Source: Pseudomonas ceruminis
GTDB taxonomy: Bacteria > Pseudomonadota > Gammaproteobacteria > Pseudomonadales > Pseudomonadaceae
Assembly (NCBI RefSeq): GCF_021602025.1
Contig: NZ_BQHW01000002.1
Span: 124,001 to 188,000, forward strand
Length of the DNA: 64,000 bases
Direction: 5' to 3'
This document shows, piece by piece, positions 7,987 through 16,873 of the stretch. Below the pieces are notes generated by a model. That model was not told the origin of the DNA, searched no databases, and saw only the letters and a program-made list of their open reading frames with translations. The position numbers were made by a program, and so were the translations under genes. The stretch's first letter is position 1, and the number at the start of each line of letters is the position of its first letter.

Positions 7987-8667
7987 ATGCGCATTATCGC
8001 CTTGGCATTGCTGCTGTGCATGGCCAGTGTGAGCGAGGCAGCCCAAATGCCGCTATCCGTCCTGCCGGGCGGCGCGGTGATCTACAAGCCTATCCAGAGC
8101 ATACGCGAACGCAAGTTCGCCGACCTGGTGCAACAGAAGACCGACTTCAGTTGCGGCGCCGCGTCGCTGGCGACCATCCTGCGCCAGGCCTATTGGCTGG
8201 ACGTGGACGAGCAACACGTCATCGAAGGCATGCTGGCCAACGCCGACGAGGACCTGGTGCGCACCCAAGGCTTCTCGATGCTCGACATGAAACGCTACGT
8301 GGAAAGCCTGGGCATGCGTGCACGGGGTTACCGAGTGGCTCCCGAGACCTTGCACGACATTCGCATTCCGGTGGTAGTGCTGATGGACATCCGCGGCTAC
8401 AAGCACTTCGTCGTGATGCAGAAGGTCGACCGCGGCTGGGTGTACATCGGTGATCCGGTTCTGGGCCACAAACGCTTCAAGATCGACGATTTCGTCAAAG
8501 GCTGGAACGGCATCATCTTCGCCATCATCGGCCAGGGCTACGACAAGACCAACGCCCTGCTCGACCCACCGCTGCCGCTCAGCGCCAAGAACCGCATCAA
8601 TAACTTCAGCCCGGTTAAGGACGCGGAATTGATGGATTTTGGCTTTATCCAAAGCGACTTCTTCTAA
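7987..8667 (+). CDS. fapD: FapD, C39-like cysteine peptidase
   Basis: 226 residues with a signal peptide ending near SEAAQ. A papain-like C39 (bacteriocin-processing type) peptidase fold is indicated by the catalytic Cys56 in QKTDFSCGAASLATIL, His140 in RGYKHFVVM and Asp156 in IGDPVLG; all three are present. FapD is periplasmic and needed for fibre export; its substrates within the Fap system remain uncertain in the literature I know. The last 35 residues are an extension without recognisable features. Confidence 0.9.
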   Translation: MRIIALALLLCMASVSEAAQMPLSVLPGGAVIYKPIQSIRERKFADLVQQKTDFSCGAASLATILRQAYWLDVDEQHVIEGMLANADEDLVRTQGFSMLDMKRYVESLGMRARGYRVAPETLHDIRIPVVVLMDIRGYKHFVVMQKVDRGWVYIGDPVLGHKRFKIDDFVKGWNGIIFAIIGQGYDKTNALLDPPLPLSAKNRINNFSPVKDAELMDFGFIQSDFF

Positions 8668-8707
8668 TGACAAGGGGCATGACGCCCAAGACGTCCAGGA
8701 GCATCCC

Positions 8708-9454
8708 ATGAAGACTGCACTGTGGCTGGCTGCCATTTGCCTGGCCGCCAGTTTGCCGACCCAGGCACAGACGTTCAAACCCATTGAACTGAAGGATCAG
8801 GAGCTGGCGAACTTGCGCGGGCGTTATGTGTTACCAGGGCGGATCGTCAGCTTTGGCATCGTCATGACCAGCACTTGGCAAAACGCCAACGGCGAAGTGA
8901 TTGGCGCAACGTCCTCGATGCAGATCCAGCAAAACACCATCAAGCCGCAGTTCTATGTATCGATGATCAACGAGAAAGGCAATGGCTCCTCACAGCCGCA
9001 AAACCCCGGCACTGGCACCGTCACCGGTGGCGGCGGCCTCAATACCACCCAAGGCGTGACCCAGGCGGTACGCGCTGCCGGCGACTACAACACGGCTTAC
9101 AACAACGTCGACATCAATGTCAGCAAGGGCAACGAAGCACCCGCCGTGCAGCCGCAGGGCCAGGCTCTGGCCGCAGGCTCGACCCTGGTAGGCGCCAACG
9201 GTGCCGGTTCACTGAGCGTTTCGGCTGCAGGTTCCGGCGTGCAGCTCGATATCGTTGCCAACAACAACCAGGGCAGCACCATGCAACGACTGGCCCAAGG
9301 TGGGCTGATGCAGAACGCTACCCTGCTGGGCGCCGGCAACCAGGTGCGCAACCTGACCTCGCTCAATGTGGTGCTGCGCGACGGCCCCGCCGCTGCCGGC
9401 CCGATGAACGCCAATCTTGATCAGCTCAAAGGCCTTCGCAATTCCGGATACTGA
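8708..9454 (+). CDS. fapE: FapE, extracellular amyloid-associated protein
   Basis: 248 residues from the ATG at 8708, seven bases after AGGAG. Signal peptide ends near PTQAQ. The N-terminal third has LKDQELANLRGRYVLPGRIVSFGIV; the rest is Gly/Asn/Gln-rich with VNVSKGNEAP- and NNNQGSTMQRL-type segments that faintly recall the Fap repeats. FapE is a minor fibre component or chaperone found outside the cell. Its place between fapD and fapF matches the usual order. Confidence 0.88.
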   Translation: MKTALWLAAICLAASLPTQAQTFKPIELKDQELANLRGRYVLPGRIVSFGIVMTSTWQNANGEVIGATSSMQIQQNTIKPQFYVSMINEKGNGSSQPQNPGTGTVTGGGGLNTTQGVTQAVRAAGDYNTAYNNVDINVSKGNEAPAVQPQGQALAAGSTLVGANGAGSLSVSAAGSGVQLDIVANNNQGSTMQRLAQGGLMQNATLLGAGNQVRNLTSLNVVLRDGPAAAGPMNANLDQLKGLRNSGY

Positions 9455-9502
9455 TCTACGCTCAGTCTCATCGAACAAGTAGTCAGAAGGGACGGCTAAT
9501 CC

Positions 9503-10783
9503 ATGCATCGTATGTTTACGTTGAGAGCTATCGTTTGTTTGACTACCTTGGCTCCGGCTGGCCTGCTTGAAGCGGCATCCGACCCACAGGTTGAAGCACT
9601 AAAACAAGAACTTATCGCGCTGAAACAACGTTACGAAGCCCAACAGAATGCATTGATGGTACTGGAACAACGCCTGCGCCAGGTCGAAGAAGCACCGCCC
9701 GCTCCGGCGCCGAGGCGCCTGACCAAGTCGCCAAGCGAAGGGGTCAAGGGCGGCCAGACGGTGGCGTCCGGTGCGCCAGGCAGCTCGTCCAGCTCTTATG
9801 GGCAATCGCTCAAGGACGACTCAGAACCGGCGCAAAGCGTTTCCAACCTCTATGACGAGGCCAGCGGTTTCTTTGGGGGCGGCAAGTTCAGCGTAGAGAC
9901 CGGCCTGACCTACACCCACTACGACACCCGTGCCCTGACGCTCAACGGCTTTCTGGCGCTCGACTCGATTTTCCTCGGCAATATCAATATCGACCGCATC
10001 AAGGCGGACAACTGGACCCTGGACCTGACTGCCCGTTACAACGTCGACCAGCGTTGGCAGTTCGATATCAACGTTCCGGTCGTCTATCGTGAGTCGACCT
10101 ACTCTTCCGGCGGTGCCGGGGGGGCTGCCGGGGTGAGTTCGGACGGCACCGTCACCCGTGACCCGACCATCGGCGACATCAACGTCGGCGTGGCCTACAA
10201 GTTCATCGACGAATCGGAAAACTGGCCTGATGCGGTGGCCACGCTGCGTGTCAAAGCGCCGACCGGCAAGGACCCTTACGGCATCAAGCTCATCCAGGAT
10301 CCTGGCAACGACAACCTGGCCATTCCAGAAGACTTGCCGACCGGCAACGGTGTGTGGGCGATCACGCCCGGCATCTCGCTGGTCAAGACATTCGACCCGG
10401 CCGTGCTGTTCGGTAGCCTGTCCTACACCTACAACATGCAGGATTCGTTCAGCGACATCAGCCCCACGGTCAACACCAAGGTGCCGGGCGACGTGAAACT
10501 CGGCGACTCCTGGCAGATCGGCGGCGGTATTGCATTCGCCTTGAACGAGAAGATGAGCATGTCGTTCTCGGTCACCGACCAGTTCGCCCGCAAGAGCAAG
10601 ATCAAACCCGATGGCGGTGACTGGCAGTCGATCAGCAACAGCGACTACAACGCCGCCAACTTCAACATCGGCTTGACCTTCGCCGCCAGCAACAACCTGA
10701 CCATCGTGCCCAACTTGTCGATCGGCCTGACCGACGACGCACCGGACTTCTCCTTCAGCCTGAAATTCCCGTATTACTTCTGA
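9503..10783 (+). CDS. fapF: FapF, outer-membrane amyloid export channel
   Basis: 426 residues. A signal peptide is followed by a short coiled coil (about residues 27-62; [18 protein letters not shown]), a Pro/Ser/Gly-rich linker, and a beta-barrel of about 280 residues with alternating aromatic strands, ending in KFPYYF, a typical C-terminal outer-membrane signature. Known FapF is a trimeric 12-stranded barrel gated by a periplasmic coiled coil that exports FapA, FapB, FapC and FapE. Last gene of the operon; a terminator follows. Confidence 0.92.
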   Translation: MHRMFTLRAIVCLTTLAPAGLLEAASDPQVEALKQELIALKQRYEAQQNALMVLEQRLRQVEEAPPAPAPRRLTKSPSEGVKGGQTVASGAPGSSSSSYGQSLKDDSEPAQSVSNLYDEASGFFGGGKFSVETGLTYTHYDTRALTLNGFLALDSIFLGNINIDRIKADNWTLDLTARYNVDQRWQFDINVPVVYRESTYSSGGAGGAAGVSSDGTVTRDPTIGDINVGVAYKFIDESENWPDAVATLRVKAPTGKDPYGIKLIQDPGNDNLAIPEDLPTGNGVWAITPGISLVKTFDPAVLFGSLSYTYNMQDSFSDISPTVNTKVPGDVKLGDSWQIGGGIAFALNEKMSMSFSVTDQFARKSKIKPDGGDWQSISNSDYNAANFNIGLTFAASNNLTIVPNLSIGLTDDAPDFSFSLKFPYYF

Positions 10784-10792
10784 CCTTGCCAG

Positions 10793-10821
10793 GCCGGGCC
10801 CGCGGTGCGGGCTCGGCTTTT
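10793..10821 (+). terminator. Rho-independent terminator after fapF
   Basis: An 11-bp GC-rich stem (10793-10803 with 10807-10817, one G-U pair), three-base loop, then TTTT. It ends the fap operon ten bases after the fapF stop. Confidence 0.8.
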
Positions 10822-10917
10822 GGTAACCAACCTTGTAGCCCCCGGCTTTCCTGACCCCAGCCTGTTATCATCGCCCACAGTTATGTGACGTTTTAACGGC
10901 AATTAAGGAAAGTTTTC

Positions 10918-13119
10918 GTGAAAAACCTGCTCGGCCACCCGCATACCCGGCTCGTCGCCCTGGCGTCCCTGGTGCTGGTGATACCCCTTGCTGCGCGCGC
11001 GCTTCTGGGGTGGTCCAACCCGCTCGGCTTTATCTCAGACCTGGCGCTCGGTAGCCTGCTGTTGGTGCTTTTGCACGGCCGGCCCTGGTGGCTCGCCGCG
11101 CCTGTGCTGCTGGCATGGGCCGTGCTGTGGGTGGCGTCAGCCGAACTGGTCAGTGCCGTTGGCCGGCTACCGACCAGCGCCGACCTGGGCTATCTGTTCG
11201 ACCCCCAATTCATGGAGAACTCCACCGGTGGCGGGCTGGCCCACCCTTGGCTACCCGGTTTGCTGGCTGCAGGTCTGCTGAGCTGGTCGGTCAGCGTGTG
11301 GCGCAGTCGTGCACGACTGGCTGCACGCTTGCCACTGAGCACCTTGGCCGTGCCTTTGGTACTGTTCGGCCTGCATTGGGGCAGCCAGCGCCTGGCCCCC
11401 TCCGATGCCGACCAGTGGCGTCAGTACACCCTCTCCCACCAGCTACTCTCCGCTGGCGTTGCCAACCTGCAGTACCGCGCCCTTGGATGGGCCGGACAGC
11501 AACAACCAGTCACCCCACTGCCCAGCAGTGGCCTGACCCAGTCCGACCTGCATGGCCAGAAACTGCTGAGCGCCCCCGGTAGTGCCCGCAACCTGCTGGT
11601 CATCACCCTCGAAGGCATCCCGGGCGCCTATGTACGGCCCAATCGCCAGGCGCTGCACAGCCGCTTCGAAGAAGATCTGATGCCCAAGCTCAGCCGCTGG
11701 GCGGAGCGCGGTATGAACACGCCCGACTATGTCGTGCATACCCATCAGACCATTCGCGGCCTGTATGCCATGCTGTGCGGCGACTACGACAAGCTGGCCA
11801 ATGGCACGCCCAAAGGTGTGGAACTGCTCACCCAGCACCAGCGCAACCAGGCCTGCTTGCCGGCGCAACTGCGCGAGGCCGGCTTTACCACCCATTACCT
11901 GCAGGGCGCGGGCCTGCGTTTCATGGCCAAGGACCGCATCATGCCGCACATCGGCTTCGACGCGGTTCATGGCCTGGAATGGTTCAGCAATGACAATTAC
12001 CTGGAGTTCCCCTGGGGCAAGGATGATCGGGCGTTCTTCGAGGGTGCCCTTGACTACGTGGGCCAACTGCGGCAACAGCAGCGCCCTTGGATGCTCACCC
12101 TGCTGACCGTGGGCACCCACCAGCCCTACTCGGCGCCCGCCGACTACCTGGAGCGTTATGACACCCCCAAACAAGCGGCGGTAGCTTACCTGGACGATGC
12201 GATCGGTGGGTTCCTCGACAGCCTCGAGCGCCAGGGTGTGCTCAAGGACACCCTGGTCGTCGTGACCTCGGACGAATCACACGGCATCGACGGCGTACGC
12301 CTGGCTTCTTCCTGGGGTTTCAACCTGACCCTGGCCCCCGAACAGGCGCAATTGCCACGCATCAAGCAAGGCACCTATGGCCACATTGACCTGGCCACGT
12401 CGCTGCTCGACTACTTTGCCCTGCCGATTCCAGTCGCTTTGGCGGGCCGCTCCCTGTATCGCGACTACGACAGTGGCCGGGAGATGATCTCGTACACCAA
12501 CGGCATGCTGCGGTACCACGACGGCCAGGGCGTCCTCACCGAGTGCGACTTCCAGCAGCGCTGCCGTCGCTATGCCAGTGAGGGGTTCATCGCCGACCAG
12601 GCTCAATACCTCGGCCTTGGCGACAATGTCCTGGGGCAGCAGATCACCGGCCTTGCTGGTGTGCTCGACCAGTCCCTGCTGCAAACCCCGCTCAACCTGC
12701 GTTACCAGTTCGGGGGGCCGTCGCCGATCCAGCTACAGGCACGCATTCGTGATGACTGGGCAGATAACCTGATTGGCGCGCAGTACCTGGAAATGCCAGA
12801 AGGTTCGCACACCCGGGTACGGGTCAAGGTGCGTGCTCTCGACCCGCAGCACGCTGCCTATATACAGCTTAAAGCCAAGGAGCGGGAACAGGATGTAGCA
12901 CTGGGTTTGCCCGAAGAGATCCGGGTAACCGCCGACGAGCCGTTGGAGATGGAGTTCGGCTTCGACAACCCGACGCTGCGCAAAGCGTTCTCCTTCCACT
13001 TGCTGGGCTATGGCGGTGGCGAGGTCGAGGTCAGTGAGTTCAGTGTGATCACGGCGCTGCCGGGCGAGGAAGAACCGCTTGAGGATCTGTCCGACGGGCA
13101 TATTGCCCAATCGAGCTAA
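10918..13119 (+). CDS. LTA synthase-like membrane sulfatase-fold transferase
   Basis: 733 residues from a GTG at 10918 after AAGGAA. About four N-terminal membrane helices precede a periplasmic alkaline-phosphatase/sulfatase-fold domain (about residues 220-560). Candidate metal and nucleophile residues are Glu232 in LVITLEG, Thr278 in HTHQTIRGLYAML and Asp452-His455 in VTSDESHGID. A C-terminal region of about 170 residues has no clear match. The family includes LtaS and OpgB, which transfer glycerol phosphate, and phosphoethanolamine transferases; in Gram-negatives the substrate is often a glucan or glycan. It is in the same direction as fap but past a terminator, so it is probably separate. 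Confidence 0.75.
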   Translation: MKNLLGHPHTRLVALASLVLVIPLAARALLGWSNPLGFISDLALGSLLLVLLHGRPWWLAAPVLLAWAVLWVASAELVSAVGRLPTSADLGYLFDPQFMENSTGGGLAHPWLPGLLAAGLLSWSVSVWRSRARLAARLPLSTLAVPLVLFGLHWGSQRLAPSDADQWRQYTLSHQLLSAGVANLQYRALGWAGQQQPVTPLPSSGLTQSDLHGQKLLSAPGSARNLLVITLEGIPGAYVRPNRQALHSRFEEDLMPKLSRWAERGMNTPDYVVHTHQTIRGLYAMLCGDYDKLANGTPKGVELLTQHQRNQACLPAQLREAGFTTHYLQGAGLRFMAKDRIMPHIGFDAVHGLEWFSNDNYLEFPWGKDDRAFFEGALDYVGQLRQQQRPWMLTLLTVGTHQPYSAPADYLERYDTPKQAAVAYLDDAIGGFLDSLERQGVLKDTLVVVTSDESHGIDGVRLASSWGFNLTLAPEQAQLPRIKQGTYGHIDLATSLLDYFALPIPVALAGRSLYRDYDSGREMISYTNGMLRYHDGQGVLTECDFQQRCRRYASEGFIADQAQYLGLGDNVLGQQITGLAGVLDQSLLQTPLNLRYQFGGPSPIQLQARIRDDWADNLIGAQYLEMPEGSHTRVRVKVRALDPQHAAYIQLKAKEREQDVALGLPEEIRVTADEPLEMEFGFDNPTLRKAFSFHLLGYGGGEVEVSEFSVITALPGEEEPLEDLSDGHIAQSS

Positions 13120-13151
13120 TCCGCCGCCTGTGCTGCTGTAATTGCCGGGGG

Positions 13152-14477
13152 TTAGCGGATCTGATGCTTGTGCAGCAGGCGGTAAAAGGTCGGGCGCGAT
13201 ACCCCCAGCACTTTGGCAGCAATGCTCAGGTTGTTGCTGTGCCTGTCCAGTACGTCACACAGTGCTTGGCGCTCGGCCCGATGCTTGTAGTCTTCCAGGG
13301 TGCCCAGCGGCTGCTCCCCGCGCTCCAGCTCCTGCAGGCCAAGGTCCTGGGCTTCGATCTGCCGGCCTTCGGCCAACACCAGCCCCCGCCGCACACGGTT
13401 GGCCAGCTCTCGAACATTGCCCGGCCAGGTGTGGCGCCCCATGGCTGCCAGAGCGTGATCGCTGAACGAGCGCGGCCGGCGGCCTGTCTCCAGGCTGTAG
13501 AAATGCGAAAAATGGTTGGCCAGCATCGAAAGGTCACCATGCCGGTCGCGCAAGGGTGCAGTCACCACCTGCAGCACATTCAGCCGGTAGTACAAGTCCT
13601 CACGAAAACGCCCCTGCTCGATGGCTTTTTCCAAGTCGACATGGGTCGCTGCCAACACCCGTACATCAACCGGTATCGGCTGGCTGCCCCCGACCCGCTC
13701 GATATGCTTCTCCTGCAGGAACCGCAGCAGATTGGCCTGCAGCTCCAGCGGCAGGTCGCCGATCTCGTCGAGGAACAACGTGCCACCATGCGCCGCTTCG
13801 ATGCGGCCCACCTTGCGCTGATGCGCACCGGTGAAGGCTCCTTTCTCATGTCCGAACAGCTCGGACTGGATCAGATGCTCCGGTATGGCCCCGCAATTGA
13901 TGGCAATGAACGGCATCTCGCAACGCTGTGATTGGCGGTGCAGTGTACGCGCCACCAATTCCTTGCCCGTGCCACTTTCGCCGCGTATGAGCACCGGCGA
14001 TTCGGTGGGCGCCAGTTTGCCCAGCAATTTGCGCAGTTCGATAATCGGTTGGCTGTCACCCAACAGCTCGTGCGCCAGCCCGTCGACCGGTACTGCACCC
14101 TTGCCACGCAAGCGCGCCATGCCAAAGGCGCGCCCCAGCGTTACCAATACCCGTGAAACGTCGAACGGTAGGGTATGGAAATCGAAAAACCATTCGCAGA
14201 CGAAGTCACCAACGTTCTGCATCCGCAACTGCTCGGCGTTGAGCACCGCGATCCATTCGGTGTTGCTGCGTTTGATCATGTCCTTGACGGCATCCGGGTG
14301 GCGCAGGTGCGACGCGTGCAGACGCAACAGGCCGATATCGCAACGGTGCTCCAACGCCAGATCCAGGCTGCAGCTGTGGACGTCCCAGCCGGCGCTTTCC
14401 AGGCCTGGAAGCAGACGGTGACAATCGTCGCACGGGTCGACGATGAGCAAGCGGCGAAGGGAGGCGGTTTCCGGCAT
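13152..14477 (-). CDS. Sigma-54 enhancer-binding protein, VpsR-like
   Basis: 441 residues from the ATG at 14477, preceded by AAGGAT. Domains: N-terminal receiver-like region (RLLIVDPCDD..., no clear phospho-acceptor Asp after the second strand) of about 120 residues; AAA+ domain with Walker A GESGTGKE (166-173), intact GAFTGA loop (213-218) that contacts sigma-54, and Walker B GGTLFLDE (232-239); C-terminal Fis-type helix-turn-helix (NNLSIAAKVLGVSRPTFYRLLHKH). VpsR and FleQ relatives lack phosphorylation control and often respond to cyclic di-GMP in matrix regulation. It is convergent with the LTA-synthase-like gene, 2.3 kb past fapF, and is the only sigma-54 activator in the window, hence the candidate to act at the fap promoter. 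Confidence 0.85.
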   Translation of the reverse strand: MPETASLRRLLIVDPCDDCHRLLPGLESAGWDVHSCSLDLALEHRCDIGLLRLHASHLRHPDAVKDMIKRSNTEWIAVLNAEQLRMQNVGDFVCEWFFDFHTLPFDVSRVLVTLGRAFGMARLRGKGAVPVDGLAHELLGDSQPIIELRKLLGKLAPTESPVLIRGESGTGKELVARTLHRQSQRCEMPFIAINCGAIPEHLIQSELFGHEKGAFTGAHQRKVGRIEAAHGGTLFLDEIGDLPLELQANLLRFLQEKHIERVGGSQPIPVDVRVLAATHVDLEKAIEQGRFREDLYYRLNVLQVVTAPLRDRHGDLSMLANHFSHFYSLETGRRPRSFSDHALAAMGRHTWPGNVRELANRVRRGLVLAEGRQIEAQDLGLQELERGEQPLGTLEDYKHRAERQALCDVLDRHSNNLSIAAKVLGVSRPTFYRLLHKHQIR

Positions 14478-14819
14478 GACCGATCCTTGGCGCCAATTTG
14501 TGGTTTTTTTTGACAAAACAGTAAGTTGCGGCGCCTGTTTAACAGTAGCAACGAACTTGACGGCGCCCAGTACCGTTTGTCTGCCAAGTTCTCTTCTTTT
14601 TTGCGCAACGCCGGGAATTTTTCAACGTTATCAGCGTCACAGGCGGCGCAGGAAAAAAATCTTTATTGCATGAAAAAAAATACAACGCGGGTGTGACTCC
14701 ACCCCTAACTTGGAGCATCAGTACAAGTAACCCCGCGCTGCAGATCGCCATCGACTGAAGCGACATTGCAGTACCGCGGACTTCATATGAATGTTTGGGA
14801 CCAACAGAGAGACCGAACC
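14478..14819. other. AT-rich intergenic region between activator gene and small protein gene
   Basis: A 342-bp divergent region, clearly richer in A/T than its surroundings, with homopolymer runs of A and T around 14505-14516 and 14647-14690. It must hold promoters for both flanking genes, but I cannot assign a -35/-10 pair or a sigma-54 promoter with confidence, and the fap-type 18-bp site is not found here. Confidence 0.5.
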
Positions 14820-15086
14820 ATGAATGCCCCGCTCCGTGTCAACGAAGCACTGCTGATTGCTGACCACGCCTTCGAACCCTTCCAGTGCGTAGCCTGGGAT
14901 GCACCCAATGGCACTGGTGAACTGAGCCTGGCAGTGATCGACCGGACCAGCACCCGCATTGGCAGCAAACAAGTCTCCTCGCGCATCTATTCTGACCCGG
15001 CCCAGTGGGCCAGCCTGATCGAAGAAGTGCGCGCCGAACTGAGCCAGAAAGGTTATGACCTGCAGCCTTGGTCGATGCCCAAGTAA
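14820..15086 (+). CDS. Conserved small protein of unknown function
   Basis: 88 residues from the ATG at 14820, with a GAGAGA-type ribosome site; an in-frame ATG at 14787 is possible but less well placed. Sequence: MNAPLRVNEALL..., FEPFQCVAWD, then ELSLAVIDRTSTRIGSKQV, and a C-terminal helix (WASLIEEVRAELSQKGYDL). No signal peptide or membrane segment; it looks like a small mixed alpha/beta domain. I recognise it as a Pseudomonas conserved hypothetical but know no function. A 10-bp hairpin (15101-15129) follows. Confidence 0.7.
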   Translation: MNAPLRVNEALLIADHAFEPFQCVAWDAPNGTGELSLAVIDRTSTRIGSKQVSSRIYSDPAQWASLIEEVRAELSQKGYDLQPWSMPK

Positions 15087-15100
15087 TAGCCGCGGTGGCT

Positions 15101-15129
15101 TGCAAGTGCGTACCCGGCGCGCACTTGCA
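15101..15129. terminator. Hairpin after small protein gene
   Basis: Perfect 10-bp inverted repeat: TGCAAGTGCG at 15101-15110 and CGCACTTGCA at 15120-15129, with a nine-base loop. There is no T-run on either side, so efficiency is uncertain. It lies between two convergent genes. Confidence 0.4.
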
Positions 15130-15166
15130 TCACGCGCTAATTACCCTGTGCGATAATATTCCTATT

Positions 15167-15181
15167 GCGACATAGTGTCGC
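15167..15181. repeat. Short perfect inverted repeat GCGACA-TAG-TGTCGC
   Basis: Six-base arms around a three-base centre, 22 bases beyond the stop of the VWA gene. It could be part of a terminator for that gene or a protein site; nothing decides between them. Confidence 0.3.
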
Positions 15182-15202
15182 GCCAGCTGTGTTGGTTATT
15201 AC

Positions 15203-15835
15203 TCAGTTCTTTACCTTGAACTGCTCAAGATGCTGGTATTGGGCCTGTAATTGTTCGGCCAAAAGACGTGCACGCCCCAGGCGAACCGGCGCCAACTCCA
15301 TGTCCACCAGCAGTGTGGCACAAGGCAGCGGTTGCACGGCCTGCCAACGCTGCAGGCGACCATCGGTAAAGATCAGGCAGCGCTGCGTCTCGTGAGGGTG
15401 GGCCTTGTGCCGCGCTTGTAACCAACGCTGGGCCTGTTCCAACGCGGCGATCAGCGGTGTCCCCCCTCCAGCCCCCAGTGCTTGCAGCCATGGCTGCAAA
15501 GCTGCCGAAGCCTTCAGGCCATGGCGTTGCCACTGCGGTGTACCGCCGCTGGCCGTGAGCAATGCCAAACGGGCGCGCTGGCGATACGCCTGGTCGAACA
15601 GAGTGGCCAACAGCCCTTTGCTCTGGGCCAGCGCCTGGTGACGTCGGGTCGACGCCGAGGCATCGACTATCACCAGCCATAACTCGGCAGTGCGGGCCTT
15701 GCGCTGCTGCCAGCAGAGGTCCTGGCGCAGTCGCGGGCGGCCCTTGAGCAACGTGGGAAGCCAAGCCACGGCACCTATACCGGCCGCCACTGCCCGGCCA
15801 CGGGTGGCGCCAGGCTGCTTACCAAGCCGGGGCAT
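15203..15835 (-). CDS. Short VWA-domain protein, ChlD-like chelatase partner
   Basis: About 210 residues from the ATG at 15835 (a GTG at 15850 is an alternative; longer versions would run into the ChlI-like gene). A von Willebrand A domain with the MIDAS motif DASAS in LVIVDASASTRRH and a later Thr/Asp (GGGTPL, LIFTDG) fills most of the chain. Together with the adjacent ChlI-like AAA+ protein it should form the I-D ATPase complex that powers metal insertion by CobN, in place of CobS-CobT. It is much shorter than true ChlD/BchD, which also carry an AAA domain. Same strand as cobW-cobN-chlI. Confidence 0.75.
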   Translation of the reverse strand: MPRLGKQPGATRGRAVAAGIGAVAWLPTLLKGRPRLRQDLCWQQRKARTAELWLVIVDASASTRRHQALAQSKGLLATLFDQAYRQRARLALLTASGGTPQWQRHGLKASAALQPWLQALGAGGGTPLIAALEQAQRWLQARHKAHPHETQRCLIFTDGRLQRWQAVQPLPCATLLVDMELAPVRLGRARLLAEQLQAQYQHLEQFKVKN

Positions 15836-15870
15836 GGCATCCGTCACCTTCAAGCCAGATGGGCGGATGC

Positions 15871-16872
15871 TCAGGGCTTTTTTGCCCAGTCTGGCACCTC
15901 GCGCCGGGCACCGCTGGCCACCGGTTGCGCCGGCAGCGCCCCCCAATCGCCCTGCCCGCCCTGGCTTTGTGTATCCTGGCGGCCGGCCGGAGGCGGGGTA
16001 GACGGCTGCACGGTGTCGGGGGACACGCGGCGCCGATGGCGCAATGCGAACTCCGCCACAGCGTCCACATCGCCCTGCTCAATCGTTTCACCCCCTCGCC
16101 AGGCACAATGTGCCCGGGCAGCACGCAACCAGACCAAGTCTGCACGCAGGCCATCAACCCCAGCGGCGTAGCAACGCTCGGTGATCCAGGCCAGCGCCTG
16201 GTCATCCAGGGCAATGGCCGCCAGTTGTTGTCGCGCGGCCCGACAGCGCTCGCGCAGTTGTGCCTGAGCCGCAGCCCACTGTTCGCAGAAACCTTGTGGG
16301 TCAGTGTCGAAGGCCAAACGCCGGCGAATGATCTGCTGGCGTGCCTCTGGCGCTGGCAAACCTTCGAGCACCACGTTCAGGCCAAAGCGGTCCAGCAACT
16401 GCGGACGCAGCTCGCCTTCCTCGGGGTTCATGGTACCAATCAGAACGAAACGGGCACTGTGGCGATGGGAAATACCATCACGCTCGATCCGATTGGTGCC
16501 ACTTGCGGCCACGTCGAGCAGCAGATCCACCAAGGTATCGGGCAGCAGGTTGACCTCATCGACATACAGCACGCCACCGTCCGCCTGGGCCAGCACGCCG
16601 GGCGAAAACTGGGCCTTGCCCTGGCCCAGCGCGGCATCGAGGTCGAGCGTGCCTATCAGGCGCTCCTCACTGGCGCCCAGCGGCAAGGTGACGAACGGCC
16701 CCTCGCCGAGCAGGTCAGCCAAACCACGGGCCAAGGTGCTTTTCGCCATGCCACGCGGTCCCTCGATCAGCACACCACCAATCTTCGGGTCAATGGCGGT
16801 CAGGCACAGAGCCAGTTTGAGGTCGTCGGCACCGACGACGGCGGCCAGTGGAAATTGCACGGGTTCACTCAT
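15871..16872 (-). CDS. ChlI-like AAA+ chelatase subunit
   Basis: 333 residues from the ATG at 16872, one base after the cobN stop. Magnesium-chelatase I-type AAA+ ATPase: Walker A GPRGMAKST near residue 38, Walker B GVLYVDEVNLL, sensor region IGTMNPEEGELRPQLLDRFGL, then the helical lid with VDGLRADLVWLRAARAHCAW. The C-terminus becomes Pro/Gln/Gly-rich. The genome context (cobW-cobN before, VWA after) indicates cobaltochelatase rather than chlorophyll synthesis. Confidence 0.87.
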   Translation of the reverse strand: MSEPVQFPLAAVVGADDLKLALCLTAIDPKIGGVLIEGPRGMAKSTLARGLADLLGEGPFVTLPLGASEERLIGTLDLDAALGQGKAQFSPGVLAQADGGVLYVDEVNLLPDTLVDLLLDVAASGTNRIERDGISHRHSARFVLIGTMNPEEGELRPQLLDRFGLNVVLEGLPAPEARQQIIRRRLAFDTDPQGFCEQWAAAQAQLRERCRAARQQLAAIALDDQALAWITERCYAAGVDGLRADLVWLRAARAHCAWRGGETIEQGDVDAVAEFALRHRRRVSPDTVQPSTPPPAGRQDTQSQGGQGDWGALPAQPVASGARREVPDWAKKP

Positions 16873-16873
16873 T

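Noticed and set aside
14478-14516. Start of the sigma-54 activator at a TTG (14516)
   Set aside because: The ATG at 14477 has AAGGAT at the right distance; the upstream TTG lies in an A-run without a ribosome site.
14610-14645. Fourth copy of the fap 18-bp site upstream of the activator gene
   Set aside because: CCTGTGACGCTGATAA on the minus strand shares the TGATA end but has the wrong internal spacing; taken as chance.
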